DNA from: Cavia porcellus | Taxonomy: Eukaryota; Chordata; Mammalia; Rodentia; Caviidae | NCBI RefSeq assembly: GCF_034190915.1 | Contig: NW_026947493.1 | Location: 41,906,501-41,970,500 of the forward strand | Reading direction: 5' to 3' | DNA: 64,000 bases | Shown here: positions 53,857 to 64,000 of the stretch, piece by piece | How the letters are laid out: every line of letters begins with the position of its first letter | How positions within the stretch are numbered: position 1 is the stretch's first letter | Position numbers and translations under genes: made by a program | Notes under the pieces: model-generated | The model's input: only the letters and a program-made list of their open reading frames with translations | Database searches by the model: none | What the model was told of the DNA's origin: nothing

Positions 53857-54429
53857 GTGTGGGTATGGTGGCACATACTTGTAATCTCAGCACTTGGGAG
53901 CCTGAGGCAGAAAGATCACTGCAAGTCTGAGATCAGCCTGGGCTACAAAGTGAGTTCAAGGTCAGCCCAAACTGCATCAAAACCCTGTTTCAATCTATCC
54001 TCATAAGTGAAATAAATAAGAATTATGTTTATAAATATCATATTGTGTCTCTAGTATAAAAAGAAATAAGAACTGTAGGAGTAATAAAACCCAAAATGTG
54101 TAATTGCTATTGTAAAAAAGAGAGGAAAAGAAAGTGCTCTAAAAGATATAACTGCATGTATGTTTAGGTATGTAGGATTGATAATCATATTTCTAAGTTT
54201 TGTTGGACCACTGAACAGAACTGTTTGCAGTCTCATTGAATGTCTACTTTGTATGCTTTAATTTTGTAAGTTGAACATTTATTTCTAAATGGACAATATG
54301 TAATTTATCAACTAGTGATTTCTTACTGATTTTTTTGAAATTATATATTATTTCTACCATTTTTCTGTTTTGCTTTTTTTCTCTTTAGATAAAAATTTTT
54401 TTAAAACCCTGTCTCAAAAAGAAAAAAAA
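53857..54429 (+). repeat. B1-like SINE split by an L1 tail insertion
   Basis: The SINE runs 53,857-53,993 ('ggtgtgggtatggtggcaca', 'aaagtgagttcaaggtcagc') and resumes at 54,403-54,429 ('aaaaccctgtctcaaaaaga'). The interruption is flanked by the duplicated SINE segment AAAACCCTGTTTCAA / AAAACCCTGTCTCAA. Confidence 0.85.
53994..54402 (+). mobile_element. L1 3' tail insertion (409 bp)
   Basis: It begins with the end of ORF2 ('cctcataagtgaaataaata') and passes to the terminal 3'UTR block ('aacccaaaatgtgtaattgc', 'aactgtttgcagtctcattg'). It skips the middle of the 3'UTR present at 47,430-48,230. Target duplication at 53,979-53,993 and 54,403-54,417 (14 of 15 bases). Confidence 0.85.
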
Positions 54430-54439
54430 ATTTAAGATC

Positions 54440-55250
54440 AAAAACAAGGGGAAATAAAAGAAATTTCTCTGTGATTTCAAGACCGTGACAGTATCCAATG
54501 CAAGGCATGACCCTTCTCTAACTAGCTGTCTAGAGAGGTAATCAGAGCCCAGATCTGTGCTAGATAATTCCAACAAGCAGGCAATAAGATTTGGGTGTGG
54601 TGCCACTTCTGGGATTATCATATCCACAGAATTCAGGTTGAACCTGATCTCTGTTCTTGAGAGTGGGGCTGAGCCATTTAATTTATACCATTCTGAGTGT
54701 CTCTTGCTGGCCTGACCACAGCCCCTGACCTTGGACGTCTCCTGGGCTTGTCCCTCACCCAGTCAGTGTGGGAGTTTATCACTGGGTACCCTGAGATGAA
54801 GCCAACTCATGGGTGATCTAAGTACCAGTTTTAGTTGTCTCTTCCCTAAAATTGCATACCATTTTAGATGCCTTGTCCAAGAGATATGGCAAACACTTAG
54901 ACCATAGCCACTCATCAGCTGTCACAGTGCACAGTACCCAGGTTTTGTTCCAATGATTTGTTTTTCTCTGAAGGCCTCTGAAGTCACTCATTCTCACTGT
55001 GTCTCTAAATTTGATCTTCCTTTCTCCTGCCCCAAGCCAGGAGCTAGGAGTCAGGTTGCCCCTTGCTTTTTCCACATTGTGTTTCTTCAGTTTCCTGGTC
55101 ACCTCCAATTTTTCCTTCAGATCCTTCCTGGGCCCAGGGACCACTTCCTTTCTTTTTTTCTACCCCAAGTTGTTATTTCCCAGTGTCTGGATTATGAAAC
55201 TTGGGGAGGCTGATTTACTGCTGTTTACCACTCCATCATCCTGCCAGAAG
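54440..55250 (-). mobile_element. Probable L1-family 5'UTR fragment, antisense
   Basis: On the minus strand it starts 'cttctggcaggatgatggag', similar in style to other L1 5' ends. The rest is moderately GC-rich with long but featureless ORFs ('RKDLKEKLEVTRKLKKHNVE'). No ORF1 is attached, so the assignment is tentative. Confidence 0.35.
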
Positions 55251-56884
55251 CCTTACTTTTTCATATGTACTACTGCCCTGCTGACTGGCCACATTTAGAA
55301 ATCCAGGAAAAGACAAGCTTTCATGCAATTGGTTCTTATTTGTATGGCTTAACTGATAGGAACTAAAAAAAAAAAATGACACTGAAGAGAGAAGATGCAG
55401 AAAATCTTCCATTCTTTCAAATGGAAATATGGATAAGAGCTAGAACCATAAACATCAATTTATGAATTTTCACATTTTTGTTAAGATTATCAAGCATAAT
55501 CATATTGTCTGTCTCAGCTGTTTAATTTTAATTTCTCAGACCTCTCCTGTTGGAAGTGTGTCATCACTTCAGTCTCTACTTTTAGAATAGCATTCACTTT
55601 CTCATATACTTACTATAAAAGGTTAACTGATGGCTCTTACCTTAAACTTGTTCTTAGAAATCCTGACCACAAAAGCTCCCCTCGATGAGCCCTTGGTGTC
55701 TTTATTTTATATCAAAGCCATCTTCCCAGTCAATGAGCCTCCTTAAAAGATTAATGTAGTTTGAACTTTTATAGAGGAATATCATTTGTGCGCTGTCATA
55801 TTTAGCACAAATGGTGCTTCAGTCACAGCTCAGTAATATTCCAGCATATTATTTCCAAGGCATTGAGAGTTTAAAGAATTATTGAAGGGCACACTGTACT
55901 CATTTGGTAATAAGGCATAGAGCACAGCCATCTACATATGAGTTCAGCAAATGGAATCTCTGGCTAATTTCATTGCTCGTAGCAAAATAGTTGTGATAGT
56001 GACCCAGATAAAATATCCCGAAGGAAGAAAGAGATGAGCTACGTTTTTTATTATAAGACTCCAAGAATTATTGAAGAAAAAGTCTTAGGAGTTGAGGGCA
56101 AAATGTTAAGAAATCACCTTTTTCTATCTAATGTATACCCTTGACACTGTGATTTGTCAGCCCTGGCATAGGGCTGCAGCCTGTGCTTGGCCATGATTTG
56201 TCTCCAAAAGCTGCCCACCTACACAGGAACCATGTAACATTAGGATGTTATAGCTGCTGAAGAGAACTGAAGGACTCATGTCATTTAGGGAGAGGCTATA
56301 ACACCACCAGAGCCCAGATATTTGGTGAGAAAATGTGCTTTTGCAAAGAATGTAGGTGAGACTGGTTTGATTTTTGAATCGATAGATATGTTTTAAAAGA
56401 ATAAAAGATCATTCTTACTGTCAGATGTCTCTAAATAGCGTTTTAAATATCCCTATATGTATGCTAATCAGTAAGACACTGCTGTCATGAAAGGTCCCTT
56501 TCACATACATTGCTCTAACTCTAGCTCAGGTATCTGCCTTCTCTTCTTTATTGAATGAGCCATTCTAAGCAATTATAGCATTTATAAATCCTAGGAATGA
56601 GAAACTTGAGAGCAGAGATAATCTTATCTTCTGTTTCCAAATCATGAAGGGCATCATTACGTCATTTGCAGAACCAACTTATTCAAAACACATTACGGTC
56701 TCTTCTGGTTATTCAAATATATTCTTGGATATCAGAATTAACTTACTGTGATGTTTTGAGAATACTTGGTTATGCATACTAGTTTGAAAAAATCCAACTC
56801 AATTTAAAAAGCAGTGTCTCCATTTGTATTTTGCTTTTATGCCTTTTTCTTTCTTTCCATTCATATTTTGCCACTGTTTTTTGG
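55251..56884. other. Unassigned sequence, apparently free of repeats
   Basis: About 1.6 kb with no SINE, LINE or LTR signature and no coding signal. With 5,261-6,355 it is among the longest repeat-free stretches here and a candidate for conserved non-coding DNA. Confidence 0.3.
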
Positions 56885-57002
56885 GTTTTGTTTGTTTGTT
56901 TGTTTGTTGTTGTTGTTGTTGTTATTTTGTACTCGGGATCAAACTCATGACCTCACACTTACCAGGCAGGTGCTTGTGCAACTGAGCTAAATCCCTGGCC
57001 CC
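56885..57002 (-). repeat. ID-type SINE with (GTTT)n(GTT)n tail
   Basis: The antisense ID body 56,929-57,002 ('gatcaaactcatgacctcac', 'ccaggcaggtgcttgtgcaa', 'ctgagctaaatccctggccc') is preceded by GTTT/GTT repeats, the expanded antisense tail. Confidence 0.85.
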
Positions 57003-58238
57003 TCCCCACTATGTCTTAATAACTTCTCCTCCATCTTTATCCCTCTACCCTCATCTCTCTGTCTCTGTTTCTAGTGACCAGAAGAATGTCAGTTTCATAG
57101 GAGAATGTCCCTGAAGTAGCATCTCCATGCTTTGTGAATAGCATCTCCATGTTACTTATTAAAAGAATGCAGAATTCTTTCAGCAAAATTTTGGTATCTC
57201 CCAAAACTTGGGGAAAGTAGGCTTAAGTACAAGGAACACATAAAAACTCTTTAAATTTTAGACTAGTTACAAACTAAATGAAAACTGTTTCAAGTATACA
57301 AATGCCAAAAGCAGTTCATCTGACTATTTTTAGTGACAAAATACTTAAAAGTATTAAAAAGAAGCTTTAACGTATTTTCTTAAAATCCAGTTTCCATATT
57401 ATACTTCATATCATATGAATAAGAATGGAATTTTTTCAGGTACCTTACTCTTCCTAGGTATCCTATATTGACCTCTGCAACCAACAAATTGTTTCCCTGC
57501 TTGTGTCATTGACCAAAGGTGACCAGAGGACATTTTAAGAGACAGTAAATATAAAACTCAGAACAGTGGTTCAGACATATTCTCTTCCACACTAGATATA
57601 AATGATCAGAGTACACAGAAGTATGGGGGTTTTGGGCATCATTTTGCAACACTATGGGAAATCAGACTTAAAAGCCAAAGTGTACAAAAGGGAAAAAAAC
57701 TTGCTCTTGATAATATTATTGAGGTTGAGGCCATAGTTTTAGACTGAGGCCAGTCTAGTTTTATTTATCTGCGGCATAAGCCAAACAACCTCTATAGCTT
57801 TCAGCAATTTGTAATAACAAGATATACTGATACACAGATCCAGAACTAAGCTAATTATATCTATTAAAATATAAATCAAGAATTATATTGTCAAACATCA
57901 AAGAAAGCATTTTAGGCACTACAGTTTTATATAGTACTCATCACCAGGGCGCCCAGGCTTTCTCACAAATGAGCAAGTATAATAATTTAGAACAAGATAC
58001 CACATCACTCCTGCCTGCAATACCTTTTTATATTAGGGTTTTTTTGTGTGAGTCTCTGAACAAAGCTAGATTTGAAGATTAGATGCAATTTTTCTTTCAT
58101 TCTTGGCCCAGATGGCAGGCTGCAAGAACTTAATTTCTTGTCTCTTGGTAGAAATTGAGAACTGTCAGCTCTTAGAATTTCAAGTAATTCAGTCAAGTGA
58201 CTGTAGACTCTGTAAATTTGGGAATAGTACTATCTCTG
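57003..58238. other. Unassigned AT-rich sequence
   Basis: About 1.2 kb with no recognised element; small ORFs show no motif. Confidence 0.3.
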
Positions 58239-58284
58239 GTTTGGTTTTGTTTTGTTTTGTTTTGTTTTGTTTTGTTTTGTTTTT
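58239..58284. repeat. (TTTTG)n microsatellite
   Basis: About nine units. Confidence 0.95.
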
Positions 58285-59151
58285 AATAATTAGAACATAT
58301 CTCAATATTCATAGGCTTCCTTAGAGAAAACCAGCAGGTGCTCCCCTGTGTCTGACAACATGGGCTTGTTTACAGACCAAGGATCTCCAAGGATATCACT
58401 TGGAGCTGCTGGAGCTCCTGAGGACAGATACGATGGAACTCAGCAAACATCAGGAAACATTTGGGGAGCTATGCCATGAGATGCTGCCTTGACAGAAGTT
58501 TGACAGTAAGAGAATGATGACATGTGACAGAGGTAGATTAGCACAAAACTGAATTTAAATTGTCTGTGGTACTCCAGGGAAAGCTTTTAAAGCTCATAGA
58601 TTCAATTCATCATAGGGCTAGAGAGAGAGAAAAGAATGTGGTAATAAACAAAACACTAAGATGGTCTCCAAATTTTCCTAACTTCTTCTCCATCTCTATA
58701 TAGACACTGCATAAACCTCATGATTAAGACCTGTGTGGATTCTCTCCCATAGTCTATGTTAAATGGCCCAAACAACTTGTAAGAAAGGGAGATTACCGGC
58801 ATATACACAATCTACTGATCTGAAAGCTTTAAAGGCTGGAAGTTTTCTCTGGCTTGTGGAAGAATAAGTCCAAGATTCAGAGCACAAAAGACATCAGTTT
58901 ACCACCACAGGACAGAAGATAGAAGGAGCCACATGCCAAGGAGACTGATGCGATCGGGTAGCTGAGGACAATCCCCTGGTCACAGCAAGCAACAAAATAG
59001 AACTCAGTCCTCCTGAACTACAAACCACTCAATTCTACCAAACAATCAGGATAAGGTCAGAAGCTAATTTTGCCCAGAATTTCCATATAAGAACCAAGCC
59101 CAGGAGGAAGGCAGGAAAAGCAGATGAAACAAGAATCAAGATGTGTTATAG
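58285..59151. other. Unassigned sequence
   Basis: No gene or named repeat is recognised. Confidence 0.3.
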
Positions 59152-59299
59152 AAAGCCAGGCATGATGGCACATCTGTAATTCCAGCATTTGGGAGGCTGA
59201 GGCATGACAACTGCTATGAATTCAAGGCCAGCCTGAGTTATATAGTCTATTCAAGGACAGCCTAAAGTACATACTAGGACCATATTTCAAAAATAAATG
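59152..59299 (+). repeat. B1-like 7SL-derived SINE
   Basis: It reads 'gccaggcatgatggcacatc', 'tgtaattccagcatttggga', 'attcaaggccagcctgagtt', ending 'catatttcaaaaataaa'. Confidence 0.8.
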
Positions 59300-59699
59300 A
59301 TATGTTATGTACATGTACCAACTCTCCATGATGGATTTGCCCATTATGTCCCCCCAGGTTGTACTGTGCATTTTTGGGTCTCCCCAGCACCCTTGATTTT
59401 ATATTGGGAGGGAACCTGCTATTTACCTAAGTGTTTCCGAACTTTCTCACTCCTGGACTTGGTCTCTACTTGTATTTCTTTACCTATTAAAGCTTGTCTT
59501 TCCAACCTACCCATAAATACTGGTCTAGTTGCCCCTATTACTCTCTGGTTCCCTATCACATCGAGTTCTGTTTTCCCATATTTGATTTTCAGTCCATATA
59601 CCCTTCTTCAGGTTAATTATATTTCCTATTAAGAGCATCTCAGTGTACCCTACCTCTTGATCCACTCTGCCTGCAATTTTCTCTTTTTTCCCTTAATTT
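59300..59699. other. Unassigned; possibly the 3' part of the adjacent half-L1
   Basis: It follows the ORF1 relic on the minus strand but does not resemble ORF2 or the L1 tail blocks. The 111-residue plus-strand ORF (59,297-59,632) has no known motif. Confidence 0.25.
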
Positions 59700-59779
59700 A
59701 GTGTATCTAGGCCATTTTTATTAGAAATTATATCCAACCTTCTCTGCCTCATTTCTGTTGTGCTCTTTTTCTGTCATTA

Positions 59780-61004
59780 GTTGTCTGTTTGTCTTCTTCT
59801 TTTCTCTTTTTGCACCATTCATTGGGGCCTCTCAGCCACAGTTCCTTGAATCCTGGTGCTTTTCTCTCTCTTTCTAGAATGTCCTACAGTATTCTCTGTA
59901 GAGTTGGATTGATGGCTGCAAATTCCCCCAGTTCCTCTTTATCTTGGAAGTGTCTTGTTTCTCCATTAATTTCTAGGGTCAATTTTTCAGGGTACATCAA
60001 TCTGCAGTGGAGGTTATTTTCTTTCAGGAATACTTCAAGAATATTTCTTTCTTTCTTGGAATACTTCACTCCACGCTCTTCTCGATTTGATGGTTGGTGC
60101 TGAGAAGTCTGATGGGCTTTCCCTTGTAAGTAACCTGTTTCTTGTCTCTGACAGCTTTTAATATTCTGTTCTTATATTGGATTTCTGGGATCTTGATTAT
60201 CATATGTCTGGATGTAGTTCTATTTTGGTTGTAGGTGGCTGGAGTTCTATATGCCTCATACATCTGAATATTTTCTCTTTTCCTGTGTTTGGGAAGTTTT
60301 CCTTGATTATTTCTGTGATAGCCTTTGTAGTTCCTTTGTTTGTACCCCTGCTTCTTCACTCACATTCTTTATTCTTAAGTTATAGATCCTCTTGTCGCCT
60401 TCTAGCCTTTGTATTGTCACTGCTTGTTTCCTTAGTTTTTTTTTTGTTTTGTTTTGTTTTTTTTTTTTTTTTTGTACCGGGTATCGAACTCACAACCTCA
60501 TGCTCGCCAGGCAGGCACTTGTGCTGATGAACTAAATCTCCAGCCCTTTCCTTGTTATTTTTAAGAAATTTTTTCTTTCATGATCCCACATTGCAAACCT
60601 GATAGATAATTTATCTTTAGTTTCTTTCAAGCAGTTTTGCTAGCTTTCAATGGAGTTTTTAATTTCTCTTTGAACCTGCTTCATGTATTGTTTTCTCTAT
60701 TTTCCTCCTCAAACAATTCTCCCCTTTTTTTGTGTTCCTCCATCCTTCCATCTGTTTTTTTTTTTTTTTCTTGAGAGGGCTTAGCATTTCTTTTATTATT
60801 CTATTTATATCTCGCTTTACTTGGTTAAATAGTTCACTTTTGAACTCATCTATGAGGTCCCAAAGATATCGCTTTATGTCCACTGGTGCCATGTCTGATA
60901 TTGCATGTTTGCCATCCTCATTTCCTTTGCATTTACCTTTCCAGGATCAATGTTCTCAGGTTTGGGGGCTAAGGACCCTTTCTTGTTGCTTCCTCTTCTC
61001 CTAT
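59780..61004 (-). pseudogene. L1-type ORF1 relic
   Basis: The start codon has decayed (ATA at 61,004-61,002 where the related copies have ATG). Recognisable parts are the N-terminus ('MAPVDIKRYLWDLIDEFKSE'), the RRM ('MYEAYRTPATYNQNRTTSRH', then 'RDKKQVTYKGKPIR') and the C-terminal domain ('RLMYPEKLTLEINGETRHF', 'INPTLQRIL'). It is split by an ID SINE and by frameshifts. Confidence 0.7.
60434..60546 (-). repeat. ID-type SINE inside the ORF1 relic
   Basis: A T-rich tail antisense (60,436-60,473) and the body 'accgggtatcgaactcacaa' to 'aactaaatctccagccc'. TTTCCTT at 60,427-60,433 and 60,547-60,553 is the target duplication. Confidence 0.85.
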
Positions 61005-61937
61005 CTTTTGTTCCTTCCATATGGTGTATACAGGAGGCCTCAGTTTCTTTCTTTGTTAGTTACAGTTTGTCTGAAATGCACTGACTAGGTGCTCCCACCC
61101 ACTGCAGTGTACTATGGAGGTACTGAATGGGGCAGCCTATGCTGGGACCTCCCCTCTGGGTCAGTCAACCTGCTGAGGGCTTCACTGTGTTAGGGTGCAC
61201 CCCAGGCGTAGGGACTTGGTTTGGGCTAGCCTATTGGGTCTCAGTCCAGGGCATGACCCAGGTCAAGTGCTGCCCACCAATCCCACTTGAGAAGGGAGCA
61301 GCTGACTGAAGTCACTGCAGCTCCTTGTTCTTACCAGTCTGGCAGGCCCCAGTAGTGATTTCCTACTGTTCAATGTCATCTGTTGGTGCCGCTTTTTTCC
61401 TATGGAAAGGTTTTATCCCCATTACTCACCATAGGTTGATGCAGGTTCCCCACCAGCTCAGTTCTCCGTTCGGTTCGCCAACTCCTGTCCTCAGTACAAG
61501 TGCGTTTCCAGTGAGTCAAAGCAGCGGGATTTCAGACGGCTTGGTAAGTCGCCACCACTCAAGTTTGGGCACTGCAGCAGGAGCCCCAAAGCCTTTAACT
61601 GATCCAATCATAGCACCAGGACTGCATGTTTGATTGGTTCTTCTCACCTTGGGTCAAGAGGATTCACCTCCCTCTGCTTGGGACTCCACATGCTGTATTA
61701 TGTTGAATTCTAAGATGACTATCTGAGGGAGCCTCTGTAGCCTGCTGTTATCTATCTGCCATCTTTACCAGATTCCTCTGTTGCCTTATTTTTTTAATTT
61801 TGGATTTATTTTATTTATACTGAGTAACTTTGAACTACTTCTACCTACTAAATATTGACAGATTAAGTAATATAATGGTACACAGAGGAAATTTTGTTGG
61901 TTACTAAAAAAATTGTATATGATAATGTATGGTTTTA

Positions 61938-62277
61938 CCCAAAATGTGTAATAGTCATGATACAAAAGAGAGGAAAAGAAAGTGCTCCAAACTATATAAC
62001 TGCATGTATATTTAAGTGTATAAGATAGAAAATGATATCACAGAGTTTTATTGGATCAATGAACAGAACTGTTTGCAGTATCATTGATGGAATGTCCACT
62101 TTACAAGCTTTAATTTTGTGACTTGAACAATTATTTCTAAGATGACAATATGTAATCCATTAACTAGTGATTTCCTACTGTTCATTTTTTTTTCTGTAAA
62201 TCTGTATAACTTGTACCCTTTCCCTGCTTTTTTTTTCTTTTCTCCTTAAATAAAATTTAAAAAAAAAGAAAGAAAAA
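61938..62277 (+). mobile_element. L1 3' tail insertion (340 bp) with 14-bp target duplication
   Basis: AATGTATGGTTTTA at 61,924-61,937 and 62,278-62,291 is identical. The insert is only the terminal 3'UTR block ('cccaaaatgtgtaatagtca' to 'aaataaaatttaaaaaaaaa'). Confidence 0.9.
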
Positions 62278-62291
62278 AATGTATGGTTTTA

Positions 62292-62639
62292 TATGTGTGA
62301 ATCTGGAAATTTTTATTTTAAAGAATAAAGTGAAACTATCCCTCAGAGAGAGTTGAATAGACATTTGTTAAAGCATTTGTTATGGCAAAATGAACTCAAA
62401 AGTATGCTTTGCTGGCAACACCCAGCCTGCCCAAGTACCAGTATCCCATAGAAAGGTATGTTTGCTAGAACTGATGAACCAACTTGATATTACTTTTACC
62501 AAGAGTTTATAATTTAAACCTTTTGCATATTCTGTGCATGTGAACAAATGTATAGTGACATGTATCCACCTTTTTGGTATCACATAGAACAGTTTAACTG
62601 CCCTGAAAATCCTCTATGAATCACTTCTCTATCCCTTGC
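62292..62639. other. Unassigned sequence
   Basis: No element is recognised with confidence; its right part may already be antisense L1M. Confidence 0.25.
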
Positions 62640-63180
62640 TCTATGTCCGGTAACCCTGACTTTTTTGTTACCTCTGTGGTTTTGCCTTTTCCAGAATGTC
62701 ACATATGGTTGGAATCATAGTGTCTACCATTTTCAGATTGGCTTCTTTCACTTGAGAGTTGCTTTTGAGGGCTTGAGTGTTCATTTCTTTTTAGAGATGA
62801 ATAATATTCCATTCTCTAGTTGTATAGAGTTTATTTAATCAGTCACTTATAGAAGGATATATTGGTTGCTTACAAGTTTGGTATTTATTGACAAAGTGAC
62901 TAAAATATGTGAGTTTAGATCTGTGTATGAACATAAGTGTTCAACACATTTGGCAACATTAAGCAGCACAATTGCTAGATTGTGTGATTAGAGTATACTT
63001 AATTTTGTAAGACTTTAAAATTGTCTTTTAAAGCAGCTGTATCATTTTTCATCCTTGCTAGTAATAAATGATAATTCCTGTTGCTTCACATCCTCACCAG
63101 CATTTGCTGTTGTCAGTCCCCTGGGTTGTAGCCATCCTAAAACTTTTCTCATTTCTCTGAAAACTTTTGTTATAAGCAGC
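62640..63180 (-). mobile_element. Old L1 (L1M-type) ORF2 C-terminal region, antisense
   Basis: It reads 'ttggaatcatagtgtctacc', 'gatgaataatattccattct', 'aagcagcacaattgctagat', 'ttcacatcctcaccagcatt', the antisense of the conserved L1 ORF2 end. Strongly diverged. Confidence 0.65.
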
Positions 63181-63309
63181 CTGACAGAATGTTAACATGC
63201 ATTTGTTTCTAGCAATAATAGAAAAATGTCCCAAGAACCTATGATGGGAGCACCTCATGTAAGACCCACTTTTATTCGTTCCTCTCACAACTGTTCTGTG
63301 AGCTGAATT

Positions 63310-63690
63310 AGTCTTTTTCCACTTTTTACTATTAGTACATATTTGCATTACATAATGATTATATTTCCTGTATGGAGTTGATGTATGCATACAAAATGCA
63401 TCTCAAATTTCTTTCTTAATCCCATTTCCATCCACTGCCTTCCCTTCTCACCATCTCTTGATCTCCTTGCCATTTGAAAAAGATCTATCTCCCTGCTTCC
63501 TTTTATCTATCTTTTATTTTCCTCTTTATTTATATTTTGGGGTTCCCATATAAGAGAAACCATACATTATGTAAGCTTGTGTGTCTGATTGATTTCACTT
63601 AACATTATGGTGTCAGTGTTAATCCATTTCCCTGTAAACAATTCATTATCTTTCTTTACACGCGGTAGTGCTCCATTGTGGACACAGAGG
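63310..63690 (-). mobile_element. L1 3'UTR and ORF2 end, antisense
   Basis: It reads 'attagtacatatttgcatta', a pyrimidine tract, 'ccatataagagaaaccatac', 'ttcacttaacattatggtgt', 'gtagtgctccattgtggaca', collinear with 38,905-39,330. Confidence 0.65.
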
Positions 63691-63694
63691 CTTG

Positions 63695-64000
63695 TCATGG
63701 TTTATGTCAGTGGTCCCCAAGCCTCATGAATTATGGACTGGACCAAATCTAGCATTTTTGACTGGTTTGTTGTCCAGTGCTTGGATTGGTAGTGTGAGTG
63801 CTACACCCACCCAGGGAAGGAGCCAGGATATGATGTAAGGGCGGAAAGAAGGTGTATCTCTCTCTCTTGCTGGTTTGCAGCAGCCATGAATGGCTGCCCT
63901 GCCATACCATGCTGCCTTGGAGCCAGCTGAGTATGGACTGAAACCTCTAAGAATTGTAAGAATTAAAGTTTTCCTTCCTTCATTTTGGGTGTAGGGTATT
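63695..64000 (+). mobile_element. MLT1/MaLR-like LTR, cut by the window edge
   Basis: It parallels 6,360-6,712 throughout ('ctggttgttgtccagtgctt'-type text, 'gagccagctgagtatggact', 'gaaacctctaag') and ends at the window border just before the LTR terminus. Confidence 0.55.

Larger units (their letters stand above)
59700..61780 (-). mobile_element. Half-L1-type element, antisense: 5'UTR and ORF1
   Basis: The 5' end 'ctggtaaagatggcagatag' (61,772-61,753) has a YY1-like AAGATGGC. The GC-rich 5'UTR runs to about 61,005 and is collinear with 11,520-10,860 and 40,430-41,200. ORF1 follows. No ORF2 is seen to its left. An ID SINE interrupts ORF1 at 60,437-60,546. Confidence 0.65.

Noticed and set aside
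59297..59632. 111-residue plus-strand ORF
   Set aside because: No recognised motif, and it lies beside the antisense half-L1; probably non-coding.
59700..62277. One large twin-primed L1 (antisense ORF1 part plus sense tail)
   Set aside because: The sense tail has its own exact 14-bp duplication at 61,924-61,937 and 62,278-62,291, so it is a separate insertion.

Overview
This is a mammalian, very probably rodent, intergenic or intronic window. It is AT-rich and dense in decayed retrotransposons, and it holds no intact protein-coding gene that I can support. The rodent call rests on many ID-type tRNA-derived SINEs (head GGGGCTGGGGATTTAGCTC) together with B1-like 7SL SINEs that carry a distinctive 'AGTGAGTTCAAGGCCAGCC' tail. 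The forms seen fit a Castorimorpha-like (beaver or kangaroo-rat type) genome better than mouse, rat or squirrel; this is inference from memory of SINE types. MIR, L2 and L1M relics form the older mammalian layer.

Layout. 1-2,340: a MIR relic, an ID SINE, an MLT1/MaLR-like LTR, then an isolated CpG-rich block (2,035-2,335) that looks like a minus-strand promoter with a splice donor. 2,345-8,300: L1 3' ends in both orientations and MaLR-like LTRs. 8,462-11,525: a minus-strand 'half-L1' with 5'UTR, ORF1 and 3'UTR but no ORF2, whose 3' terminal ~390 bp is duplicated in tandem. 11,560-19,340: mostly unassigned sequence. 19,345-22,140: an ancient L1 endonuclease relic carrying younger SINEs. 22,500-27,360: SINEs, MaLR-like LTRs and a mariner transposase scrap. 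27,368-27,894: a solo class II (ERVK-type) LTR with a perfect 6-bp target duplication and a 49-bp GC-rich tandem array in its presumed R region. 28,100-38,650: L1 tails, a hAT transposase relic, MaLR-like LTRs, microsatellites and one clearly twin-primed L1.

38,900-55,250 is an L1 nest. It includes an antisense ORF2 with an inverted reverse-transcriptase segment inside it; a chimeric L1 (40,421-48,598) in which one family's 5'UTR and ORF1 join a second family's monomeric 5'UTR, ORF1, ORF2 and 3'UTR; an antisense L1 lacking its reverse transcriptase; and two copies of a ~0.6-kb ORF-less element made of 5' monomers plus an L1-like 3' tail. 55,250-64,000 holds unassigned sequence, a second half-L1-type ORF1 copy (59,700-61,780), a tail-only L1 insertion, L1M relics and a MaLR-like LTR running off the right edge.

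Taken together, the most interesting signal is a family of L1 derivatives that share one 3' terminal design: a full L1, an ORF1-only form and an ORF-less form. This is the pattern expected if shorter elements borrow the L1 machinery through a shared 3' end. Support is direct sequence similarity within this window; mobilisation in trans is inference.
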